Below, piece by piece: positions 56,592 to 64,000 of a stretch of 64,000 bases of DNA. Source of the stretch: Gammaproteobacteria bacterium (GTDB lineage Bacteria > Pseudomonadota > Gammaproteobacteria > Nitrosococcales > Methylophagaceae); NCBI GenBank assembly GCA_029210875.1, contig JARGFJ010000007.1, forward strand, positions 1-64,000, in the 5' to 3' direction. The notes beneath the pieces are model-generated. The model was not told where the DNA came from. It made no database searches and was given only the letters and a program-made list of their open reading frames with translations. The number at the start of each line of letters is the position of its first letter. The first letter of the stretch is position 1. A program made the position numbers and the translations under genes.

Positions 56592-56696
56592 AACCTGAAT
56601 ACTGGATAAGAAACACCACTAGAGCTACTGAGTTTAACAGTCTGATTACATAAGGGAAATAGAGTCCTGCACTATACCTTATCTAGGATTCAGGTT
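56592..56696. mobile_element. MITE-like element with 19-bp inverted ends
   Basis: The left end AACCTGAATACTGGATAAG (56592-56610) and the right end CTTATCTAGGATTCAGGTT (56678-56696) are inverted repeats matching at 16 of 19 positions. AATC directly flanks both ends and may be a target duplication. The 105-base element has no reading frame. A related one-arm copy is at 12571-12611. It lies between priA and argS. Confidence 0.65.
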
Positions 56697-56754
56697 AATC
56701 AAAATCAAAATCAATCAAATCAATGATGTGATCAATAGCCTATGATCGGTTAAA

Positions 56755-58551
56755 ATGCTGGCATTAACTCCATTGTCAGGTTTTTCAACATTGAAAGCAC
56801 AGCTTATAAAACTGCTTGAACAGGCATTAGCATATTTAATTTCATCTGGTGCTTTGCCACAAATTGATCTGCCAGAAATACAGCTTGACCGCACTAAAGA
56901 TAAGTCTCATGGTGATTTTGCCTGCAATATTGCTATGGTTCTGGCTCGCCCTAGCAAAATGAATCCTCGTCAAATCGCCACACTTTTGGTTGATGCAATT
57001 GGACAAGTCGATTTTATTAGCAAGGTTGACATTGCTGGACCCGGCTTTATTAACTTTACGATGAGTGCAGATTCAGTACTGCAAATTGTTAAGGATGTAT
57101 TAGTTGCTGGTGATCAATTTGGTCGGAGCGAACTAGGTAAAGGTCAATCTGTTCAAGTTGAATTTGTATCAGCAAATCCAACCGGACCATTACATGTTGG
57201 TCATGGCCGTGGTGCTGCGTATGGTTCTGTTGTCAGTAGTTTGTTGATGGCAGCTGGTTTCGATGTTCACCGTGAATATTATGTGAATGATGCTGGCCGT
57301 CAGATGGATATTTTGGCAACCAGTGTCTGGTTACGTTATTTGTCAGCGTGTGGTGAACATTTCACTTTCCCAAGTAATGGTTATCAAGGTGACTACGTTA
57401 AAGATATCGCCAATGAACTTAAAGACCTTTATGGTGAACAATTTCGTCACAATGCGAAAGAAATCTTTAGTGGCATTCCTGAAGATGAACCAGAAGGTGG
57501 CGATAAAGAAATGCATATCGATGCATTAACTAATAAAGCCAAAGCATTATTAGGAGCTGAAGATTATCGAATTGTGTTTGATAAAGGTTTAAATGCAATT
57601 AAAAACGATATTCGTGATGACTTGGCTGAATTTGGTACTGAATTTGATGAATGGTTCTCTGAACGATCCTTAGTTGAATCAGGTGTTGTTGATAAAGCAA
57701 TCGAACAATTAAAAGCAGCCGAAGTCTTATATCAAGACAAAGGTGCTTGGTGGTTTAGAACAACCGATTATGGTGATGAAAAAGATCGTGTTGTTATTCG
57801 TGATAATGGCCAAGCGACTTATTTTGCATCAGATATCGCTTATCACTTAAATAAATACCAACGTGGCTTTGATCAAATTATTGATATTTGGGGTGCCGAT
57901 CATCATGGTTATATCCCACGTGTTAAAGCATCGATTGAAGCAACCAAGCAGGATGTCAGCAAGTTAAACGTATTATTGGTGCAGTTTGCGGTGTTATATC
58001 GTGGCACTGAAAAAGTCGGTATGTCGACCCGTAGTGGTGAGTTTGTAACCTTACGTCAATTGCGTGATGAAGTTGGTAAAGATGCCGCTCGTTTCTTTTA
58101 TGTGTTACGCAGTGCTGATCAACATATGGATTTTGATCTTGAACTAGCCAAATCACAAAGTAGTGATAATCCTGTTTATTATGTTCAGTATGCCCATGCC
58201 CGCGTATGCAGCGTGTTTAGACAGTTAGCTGAACGTGGCCTTAGCTGGGATCAACAACACGGTGAACAGCAACTGGCGCGCTTAACGCAGCAACACGAAA
58301 CAGACTTGTTAACAGCATTAGCACGTTATCCAGAAGTTTTAGAGTCAGCAGCGTTAAATCACACCCCGCATATTTTGGCGCATTATTTAATGGATTTAGC
58401 CCGTGATTTCCATACGTACTACAACGCGCATCACTTTATTGTTGATGATGTTGATTTAAGTCAGGCGCGTTTAACCTTGATTTCAGCCATTAGACAAGTT
58501 ATTGCTAATGGCTTAACCGTGATGGGTGTATCTGCACCGGAGACTATGTAA
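56755..58551 (+). CDS. argS: Arginyl-tRNA synthetase
   Basis: 598 residues, class I synthetase. HIGH motif as [12 protein letters not shown] (about 143-154), KMSKS-like loop GMSTRSGEF (about 420), the N-terminal Add-1 domain with [10 protein letters not shown], and the C-terminal DALR-type anticodon domain with [18 protein letters not shown]. The SPOR gene starts immediately after the stop. Confidence 0.97.
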   Translation: MLALTPLSGFSTLKAQLIKLLEQALAYLISSGALPQIDLPEIQLDRTKDKSHGDFACNIAMVLARPSKMNPRQIATLLVDAIGQVDFISKVDIAGPGFINFTMSADSVLQIVKDVLVAGDQFGRSELGKGQSVQVEFVSANPTGPLHVGHGRGAAYGSVVSSLLMAAGFDVHREYYVNDAGRQMDILATSVWLRYLSACGEHFTFPSNGYQGDYVKDIANELKDLYGEQFRHNAKEIFSGIPEDEPEGGDKEMHIDALTNKAKALLGAEDYRIVFDKGLNAIKNDIRDDLAEFGTEFDEWFSERSLVESGVVDKAIEQLKAAEVLYQDKGAWWFRTTDYGDEKDRVVIRDNGQATYFASDIAYHLNKYQRGFDQIIDIWGADHHGYIPRVKASIEATKQDVSKLNVLLVQFAVLYRGTEKVGMSTRSGEFVTLRQLRDEVGKDAARFFYVLRSADQHMDFDLELAKSQSSDNPVYYVQYAHARVCSVFRQLAERGLSWDQQHGEQQLARLTQQHETDLLTALARYPEVLESAALNHTPHILAHYLMDLARDFHTYYNAHHFIVDDVDLSQARLTLISAIRQVIANGLTVMGVSAPETM

Positions 58552-59100
58552 GTGGCATCGCGCAATAATTACCAAAAACAACAAAAATCACTGCCATGGG
58601 GGCCTATGATCCTCAGTTTTGTTGTGGGCGCGTTTATTATGTTTTTAATACATTTAAATGATAATGTGCCGGTTGATACCGCTTCATCCGATAAAAAAGA
58701 CAAAAAAATAGAAAAAACAATCAAGCCGACCTTTGATTTTTATACCTTGTTACCTGAGATGGAAACGGTTGTAACCAATCCGAAACAGGCACAACCGGAA
58801 GTGGTTACCTCGCCACCTGAAAAATCATCACCTGATAATTCAACAGAAAAACTTGAAAAAGTCAGTTATATGTTGCAAGTTGGCTCTTTTAGAAAGTTAT
58901 CTGATGCTGATGGTTTTAAAGCAAAATTGGCATTTTTAGGGTTAGAATCAAAAGTTCAAACAGTGACTATTGATAATAAAGACACCTGGCATCGGGTTCA
59001 AATTGGGCCTATTTCGGGCCGTGATAAAGCGGATGCATTGCAAAAAAAATTAAAAGAAAACAGTATTGATTCACTGTTAATGCGTGCTAAACATAGTTAA
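58552..59100 (+). CDS. SPOR-domain cell-division-type membrane protein
   Basis: 182 residues: short basic cytosolic start, one membrane helix (about 17-33, GPMILSFVVGAFIMFLIHL), a Pro/Lys-rich linker, and a C-terminal SPOR domain (about 103-180: YMLQVGSFRKLSDADGFKAK, WHRVQIGPISGRDKADALQ) that binds denuded septal glycan. Topology resembles FtsN. The start is a GTG directly after argS, so translation is coupled. Confidence 0.9.
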   Translation: MASRNNYQKQQKSLPWGPMILSFVVGAFIMFLIHLNDNVPVDTASSDKKDKKIEKTIKPTFDFYTLLPEMETVVTNPKQAQPEVVTSPPEKSSPDNSTEKLEKVSYMLQVGSFRKLSDADGFKAKLAFLGLESKVQTVTIDNKDTWHRVQIGPISGRDKADALQKKLKENSIDSLLMRAKHS

Positions 59101-59132
59101 ATAACAATTCTTGATAACAGAGGCTAAACACT

Positions 59133-59510
59133 ATGTCTGAACAAACAGAAAAAACATATTCTGAACAAGAGATAGCCCAAAAATTAGCAGATGAATTGCC
59201 TCATTGGTTTTTTGAAAATGGCTGGATCCGCCGAAAATATAAAACCAGTGGCTGGAAAGGCACGTTAATGGTGGTGAATACGGTCGGACATCTAGCGGAA
59301 GCCGCGTGGCATCATCCTGATTTAACCGTGTCTTATGCGTTTGTCGTTGTTAAATTAACAACGCATAGTGCCAAAGGCATTACCGATAAAGATTTTGAAT
59401 TAGCTAAAAAAATTGAAGCGGTCGTGCAGTGGCAGCCGGCCTTACAACAAGGCTGTGCACTTGAAGGCACACCTTCTGATCCACGTTTTAAGTACATTAA
59501 GTACGATTAA
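59133..59510 (+). CDS. Pterin-4a-carbinolamine dehydratase-like protein
   Basis: 125 residues of the PCD/DCoH family. The catalytic histidines are present in AAWHHPDLTVSYAFV and KLTTHSAKGITDKDFELA. No aromatic amino acid hydroxylase is next to it; it precedes fhcB by 10 bases. A role on methanopterin or in the Fhc operon is inferred; the classical tetrahydrobiopterin recycling role is less likely here. Confidence 0.85.
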   Translation: MSEQTEKTYSEQEIAQKLADELPHWFFENGWIRRKYKTSGWKGTLMVVNTVGHLAEAAWHHPDLTVSYAFVVVKLTTHSAKGITDKDFELAKKIEAVVQWQPALQQGCALEGTPSDPRFKYIKYD

Positions 59511-59520
59511 AGGTACCAAG

Positions 59521-60795
59521 ATGACAGAAATGACCGAACCAGGTATTTGGCAAGAGGTGCCAAGCCCTTTTTGTGGGATTGCTTCTGATGATCTCGTGAT
59601 AAAAGTTGATGGTAATGATGTCACTATTTTAGAAAATGGTGATGATATTACCAAAGCAGGCTTTGAAACAGCCATTACCGATCTGTCTCCCAGATTTAAC
59701 GGTAGAGATGTGTCATTAGATGAGGCTGTATCTCATGCTGCACAGTTAATTCGTGATGCAAAACAACCTGTTATTGGCGGTTTAGCAACAGACTTAAACG
59801 GTTGTCGCGCAGCCATGGCGTTAGCAGATAAAAGTCGTGCTACAGTTGATAATATGGATTCAACAGCGACCTTCCGTAATTTGTTGGTATTGCAAGATAC
59901 CGGTTGGATGACAACAACATTAACCGAAGTTCGTAATCGCGTTGATGTATTGTTAGTGGTTGGAACTGATATTGAATCTGATTTCCCCCGTTTTTATGAA
60001 CGTATGGTGTGGAATAAAGAAAGTATGTTTAACCAAGATATCGAATCACGCCAAGTGATTTATCTTGGTAAAACACCGTCAGGTGACGCTTCAACTTCAC
60101 CAAAAGGCAAAAAAGCTCAGGTGTTAGCGTGTGACGATGCTGATCTGCCAGAAGTATTATCCGTATTAAGAGCCTTGATTAAAGGCAAACTGATTCAGGC
60201 AAAACAAGTGGGTGGACTTGCTGTATCTGACTTAGAGGCTTTAGCTGAAACATTAAAACAAGCAAAATATTCAGTAGTGACCTGGTCAGCGGGTAATCTT
60301 GATTTTGATCATGCTGAAACCAGTGTGCAAATGATCTGTGAATTAGTTAAAGATCTTAATTTAAAAACACGTTCAAGTGGTTTGCCTTTAGGTGGCCGTG
60401 ATGGTGCGATGACTGCGAATCAAGTTTCGGCATGGCAATCAGGTTATCCAATGCGTACCAATTTTAGTCGGGGTTTCCCCGATTACGATCCTTATCTTTC
60501 TGATAGCAACCGTATGTTGGTTAATGGTGAAGTTGATACCTTGGTTTGGGTGTCGAGTTTTAATGTACAACGCACACCACCACAATCTTTGGCTAAAACG
60601 ATTGTGATTGGTCGCTCAGGTATGACGTTTGAACAAGAACCTGAGGTATTTATTCCGGTTGGTGTACCAGGTATTGATCATGTCGGTCGTACTTTCCGCT
60701 TAGATAGTGTGGTTTCAATACCTTTAAGAAAATTACGCGACAGTGGTTTACCTAGTACACATGATGTACTAACTGCTATCGAAAACGCCTTATAA
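59521..60795 (+). CDS. fhcB: Formyltransferase/hydrolase complex subunit FhcB
   Basis: 424 residues, related to formylmethanofuran dehydrogenase subunit B. Features: SPFCGIASDDL at the start, PVIGGLATDLNGCRAAMALADKSRATVDNMDS, and RSSGLPLGGRDGAMTANQVSAWQSGYPMR. The first segment keeps one cysteine where the methanogen subunit has an iron-sulfur cysteine cluster, fitting the known loss of redox function in Fhc. ATG 59521 with AAAGG upstream is chosen over a reading that overlaps the previous gene. Confidence 0.93.
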   Translation: MTEMTEPGIWQEVPSPFCGIASDDLVIKVDGNDVTILENGDDITKAGFETAITDLSPRFNGRDVSLDEAVSHAAQLIRDAKQPVIGGLATDLNGCRAAMALADKSRATVDNMDSTATFRNLLVLQDTGWMTTTLTEVRNRVDVLLVVGTDIESDFPRFYERMVWNKESMFNQDIESRQVIYLGKTPSGDASTSPKGKKAQVLACDDADLPEVLSVLRALIKGKLIQAKQVGGLAVSDLEALAETLKQAKYSVVTWSAGNLDFDHAETSVQMICELVKDLNLKTRSSGLPLGGRDGAMTANQVSAWQSGYPMRTNFSRGFPDYDPYLSDSNRMLVNGEVDTLVWVSSFNVQRTPPQSLAKTIVIGRSGMTFEQEPEVFIPVGVPGIDHVGRTFRLDSVVSIPLRKLRDSGLPSTHDVLTAIENAL

Positions 60796-60811
60796 GAAAC
60801 GGATAACGATT

Positions 60812-62485
60812 ATGTTAATGAAACTTACAGGTGGCAAAATCTACGATCCTGCCCATGGGATTGATGGTGAAGTCCGTGATATCTATGTACGAGATGGTCG
60901 TATTGTTGAACGACCTACCGATGTCAAATTTGATCAAGAGATTGATGTTCGTGGCAAAGTAGTGATGGCGGGTGCGATTGATATGCACACCCATATCGGT
61001 GGCGGCAAAGTCAATATTGCGCGCACCATGTTGCCAGAAGATCACGCAGCCGATGTGGTTGCCAGAACAGAATTAATGCGCTCTGGCTGTGGTCATGCTG
61101 CACCAAGCACTTTAACTGCCGGTTATCGCTATGCTGAAATGGGTTATACCGCAGGGTTTGAACCCGCTATTTTGCCGATTAATGCACGTCAAGCCCATAT
61201 GGAAATGCATGACACACCGATCATCGATAAGGGTGGTTATGTCATGTTGGGTAGTGATGATTTCCTACTACGGATGATGGCGGCAAATAATGATCAAGAA
61301 GCCATTAACAACTACGTGGCTTGGACAATGAATCACAGTCATGCTATCGGGGTTAAAGTCGTTAATCCGGGCGGTATCAATGCCTTTAAATTTAATCAAC
61401 GTAAGTTAGATTTAGATGAGAAAAACCACTATTACGGGGTAACGCCTCGCGAAATTTTATTGCGATTAGCAAGAGCCGTTAAAGAATTAGGTGTACCACA
61501 TCCACTGCATGTGCATGGTTGTAACTTGGGTGTGCCAGGTAATCTAGATACCACCATTAACACAATGGAAGGGATTGAAGGTCTGCCAATGCACATGACC
61601 CATATCCAGTTCCATAGTTATGGTACTGAGGGTGACTTTAAGTTCTCATCAGGTTCAGCTCAAATTGCTGAACAGATTAACAAACACAAAAATATCACAG
61701 TCGATGTGGGTCAGATTTTGTTTGGTCAAACCGTGACTGCATCGGGTGATAATATGCGTCAACATGCAGCACACCCTCATGCCCATCCAAATAAATGGGT
61801 GTGTATGGATATCGAATGTGATGCAGGCTGTGGTGTATTGCCATTCAAATACAAAGATCAAAGTTATGTAAATGCGTTGCAATGGATGATTGGTCTTGAA
61901 ACCTTCTTAATGGTTGATGACCCATGGCGTGTATTCTTAACAACCGATCATCCAAATGGCGCACCGTTTACCAGTTATCCACATTTGATCAAGTTGTTAA
62001 TGGATAAAACTTTCCGTAACGATGTGTTATCACAATTGCATCCAGAAGCACAAAAGGCCAGCCATTTAGCATCACTCGATCGTGAATATACCTTGTATGA
62101 AATTGCGATCATGACCCGTGCCGGTGCGGCGAAATTAGTTGGTTTGGCGGATCGTGGTCACCTAGGTGTGGGTGGTGCAGCGGATATTACGGTTTATACC
62201 GATAATCCTGATCGTGAAAAAATGTTCACCACACCAGACTATGTGTTTAAAGATGGCAACATGGTGGTTAAAGATGGGCATTTGATTGATGTGACCTGGG
62301 GAACAACCCATGTTGTTAAACCAAACTATGACATCAGCATCGAAAAACAATTAAAACCGTATTTTGACCGTTACCACACTCAAAAAATGGGCAACTTCAA
62401 AATTAGTGATGATGAAATTAGTGATGATGGACGAGGTAGTATTACAGTGCAGCCGTTACTACTGGGGGCAAAATATGATTATTAA
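60812..62485 (+). CDS. fhcA: Formyltransferase/hydrolase complex subunit FhcA
   Basis: 557 residues, amidohydrolase fold related to FwdA/FmdA. Metal-site histidines are in IDMHTHIGGG, HPLHVHGCNLG, MHMTHIQFHSYG and the aspartate in FLTTDHPNG. It hydrolyses the formyl group to formate in the complex. Overlaps fhcD by 11 bases. GGAT lies 7 bases before the ATG. Confidence 0.96.
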   Translation: MLMKLTGGKIYDPAHGIDGEVRDIYVRDGRIVERPTDVKFDQEIDVRGKVVMAGAIDMHTHIGGGKVNIARTMLPEDHAADVVARTELMRSGCGHAAPSTLTAGYRYAEMGYTAGFEPAILPINARQAHMEMHDTPIIDKGGYVMLGSDDFLLRMMAANNDQEAINNYVAWTMNHSHAIGVKVVNPGGINAFKFNQRKLDLDEKNHYYGVTPREILLRLARAVKELGVPHPLHVHGCNLGVPGNLDTTINTMEGIEGLPMHMTHIQFHSYGTEGDFKFSSGSAQIAEQINKHKNITVDVGQILFGQTVTASGDNMRQHAAHPHAHPNKWVCMDIECDAGCGVLPFKYKDQSYVNALQWMIGLETFLMVDDPWRVFLTTDHPNGAPFTSYPHLIKLLMDKTFRNDVLSQLHPEAQKASHLASLDREYTLYEIAIMTRAGAAKLVGLADRGHLGVGGAADITVYTDNPDREKMFTTPDYVFKDGNMVVKDGHLIDVTWGTTHVVKPNYDISIEKQLKPYFDRYHTQKMGNFKISDDEISDDGRGSITVQPLLLGAKYDY

Positions 62486-63371
62486 TGGCGTAACAATTGA
62501 TCCTACCTTTGCTGAAGCGTTTCCGATGAAAGGTACCCGAATCATTATTACGGCACACAATGCTAAATGGGCAATGATTTCTGCACAAGCCTTTACCGGT
62601 TTTGCAACATCCGTTATTGCCTGTGGTTGCGAAGCGGGTATTGAACGTGAGCTTGATCCTTCAGAAACCCCTGATGGTCGTCATGGTGTGGCTGTACTGA
62701 TTTTCGCGATGGGCGGAAAAGGCCTGGCAAAACAAGTTGAAACGCGCGCTGGGCAGTGTGTTTTAACGTCACCTACATCCGCTTTGTTTTCAGGAATTGA
62801 CGGCGAAATAGAAATGGCATTAGGCCAAAACCTACGCTTCTTTGGTGATGGTTTCCAAATTTCTAAAATGATCGATGGTAAACGTTATTGGCGTATTCCG
62901 GTAATGGATGGTGAATTCTTGACCCAAGAAAAAACCGGTGTTGTTAGCTCGGTCGGTGGTGGTAACTTCTTAGTGTTAGCCGAATCACAAGCCCAAGCCT
63001 TGGCCGCCTGTGAAGCTGCAATTGAACAAATGAGAAAAATTCCAAACGTGATCATGCCGTTCCCAGGTGGTGTTGTTCGCTCAGGTTCAAAAGTCGGCTC
63101 TAAATATAAAGCATTGAATGCTTCGACCAATGATGCATTTTGCCCAACCTTAAAAGGCCAAACTAACAGTGATTTATCACCCGAAGTTGAATCAGTGATG
63201 GAAATCGTTATTGATGGTTTAAGCAAGGAAGATATTGATAAAGCGATGCGGGTTGGTATTCAAGCTGTCTGTGACTTAGGCGCTGAAAATGGTATTCGTC
63301 GCATCAGTGCAGGTAACTATGGCGGTAAATTAGGGCCATTCCACTTCCATTTGCAGGAGATCATGGCATGA
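62475..63371 (+). CDS. fhcD: Formylmethanofuran:H4MPT formyltransferase subunit FhcD
   Basis: 298 residues, Ftr family. Begins MIINGVTIDPTFAEAFPMKGTR; TAHNAKWAMISAQAFTGFATSVIACGCEAGIE and FPGGVVRSGSKVGSKYKALNASTNDAFCPTL are typical. Transfers the formyl group between formyl-H4MPT and the methanofuran analogue. The reading frame opens 37 codons earlier, but Ftr homology starts at this ATG inside the fhcA tail. Confidence 0.96.
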   Translation: MIINGVTIDPTFAEAFPMKGTRIIITAHNAKWAMISAQAFTGFATSVIACGCEAGIERELDPSETPDGRHGVAVLIFAMGGKGLAKQVETRAGQCVLTSPTSALFSGIDGEIEMALGQNLRFFGDGFQISKMIDGKRYWRIPVMDGEFLTQEKTGVVSSVGGGNFLVLAESQAQALAACEAAIEQMRKIPNVIMPFPGGVVRSGSKVGSKYKALNASTNDAFCPTLKGQTNSDLSPEVESVMEIVIDGLSKEDIDKAMRVGIQAVCDLGAENGIRRISAGNYGGKLGPFHFHLQEIMA

Positions 63372-64000
63372 GTGCATTAACATTCACACTTAAAACTGCA
63401 CCTGCGCTTGTACAACGTATAGATTGTTCAGCGTTAACATCAGATGCGCTTGCTGAAAAATCACTAAAAGATATTGCCGAGATTGAATTACAAACAGGTA
63501 ATACAACCGTTCGAGCTGATAGCGTGTTTGATATTAGCGGTGACGATGTTAATAACATTGTATTTGTCAACAGCAGTGACAAACTTGATTTTGTTGGTCA
63601 CAGCATGACGACCGGTAAAATCACGGTTGAAGGCAATGTTGGTGCCTATACTGGCATTTTTATGGATGGTGGCAACATTGAGGTTAATGGTGATACCGGT
63701 ATTTATACCGCCTGTGAAATGAAATCTGGTCAAATCAAAATCAATGGTAATACTGGAGATTTTGTCGGTGGAGCACGTCCGGGTCGTAAAAACGGTATGA
63801 CAGGCGGAACCGTTATTATCACAGGTAACTCGGGTGATCGTACTGGTGATCATATGCGTCGCGGTATGATCTTAATTGAAGGCAATGCAGGTGATTACTG
63901 TGCTGCTCGCATGGTATCAGGCACAATTGCGGTATTAGGTGATACGGGTGCTCATTTAGCTTACGCCATGAAACGTGGTACCGTTTTGCTAACTCAAACA
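63368..64000 (+). CDS. fhcC: Formyltransferase/hydrolase complex subunit FhcC (partial)
   Basis: 211 codons are seen and the frame is open at the window edge; family proteins are about 270 residues, so most is present. The C-terminal part is a parallel beta-helix of G-x-x-x-G repeats shared with FmdC/FwdC and the glutamate synthase C domain (KITVEGNVGAYTGIFMDGG, GGARPGRKNGMTGGTVIITG, HMRRGMILIEGNAGDYCAARM). ATGA overlap with fhcD. Confidence 0.95.
   Translation, partial: MSALTFTLKTAPALVQRIDCSALTSDALAEKSLKDIAEIELQTGNTTVRADSVFDISGDDVNNIVFVNSSDKLDFVGHSMTTGKITVEGNVGAYTGIFMDGGNIEVNGDTGIYTACEMKSGQIKINGNTGDFVGGARPGRKNGMTGGTVIITGNSGDRTGDHMRRGMILIEGNAGDYCAARMVSGTIAVLGDTGAHLAYAMKRGTVLLTQT

Overview
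The window looks like a chromosomal segment of a methylotrophic gammaproteobacterium, most likely Methylophaga or a close relative. This is inference: base composition is AT-rich, gene order is gammaproteobacterial (rpsU-dnaG-rpoD-tRNA-Ile2, secB-grxC-rhodanese, hisBHAF-hisIE-tatABC), and the formyltransferase/hydrolase complex genes fhcBADC and tetrahydromethanopterin (H4MPT)/methanofuran-type cofactor genes are present. Nearly all of it is core chromosome. No prophage, integron, CRISPR array or complete insertion sequence was seen.

Layout. 1-5.9 kb is accessory: a truncated phosphate-binding protein behind arsC and arsM, a DUF3179 protein with a small membrane protein, and a TetR-controlled pair (CxxC carboxymuconolactone-decarboxylase-like protein plus deiodinase-like protein) with two matching operators. 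6.2-11 kb is the macromolecular synthesis operon (rpsU, yqeY, dnaG, rpoD, tRNA-Ile2) with tsaD divergent; tsaD ends in a 10-bp tandem repeat. 12-16 kb holds plsY and folate genes folB, folK and folM. 16-26 kb holds gpsA-secB-grxC-rhodanese, a dithiol ArsR-type regulator, gpmI-envC-ctpA-yajL and a two-receiver response regulator. metR/metE follow. 28.5-31.7 kb is a four-gene H4MPT/furan cofactor cluster. 31.8-44.8 kb holds type II NADH dehydrogenase, cytochrome b561, gyrB, recF, a rubredoxin reductase/rubredoxin/rubrerythrin/OxyR peroxide-defence locus, a SCO-like protein, murJ, ompW and an FNR regulator. 44.8-50 kb is hisBHAF-hisI-hisE-hinT-tatABC. 50-54 kb holds small unknown genes, a bacterial voltage-gated cation channel, folA and a Na/Pi cotransporter. 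54.4-64 kb holds priA, argS, a SPOR protein, a pterin dehydratase-like gene and fhcBADC, with fhcC cut by the window edge.

The most interesting structural signal is replication-related. Three perfect DnaA boxes with GATC sites and AT-rich DNA lie just upstream of priA (54.2 kb). Two perfect parS-type palindromes lie inside recF (36.4 and 37.1 kb). recF-gyrB occur without dnaA-dnaN next to them. Genes left of about 44 kb tend to run on the minus strand and those to the right on the plus strand. Together these suggest the chromosome origin lies in or near this window, at an unusual place.

Metabolically, the furan-phosphate synthase, the dihydropteroate-synthase-like protein and the flavoprotein would help make the C1 carriers. 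Fhc would use them to take formyl groups to formate during methanol oxidation.
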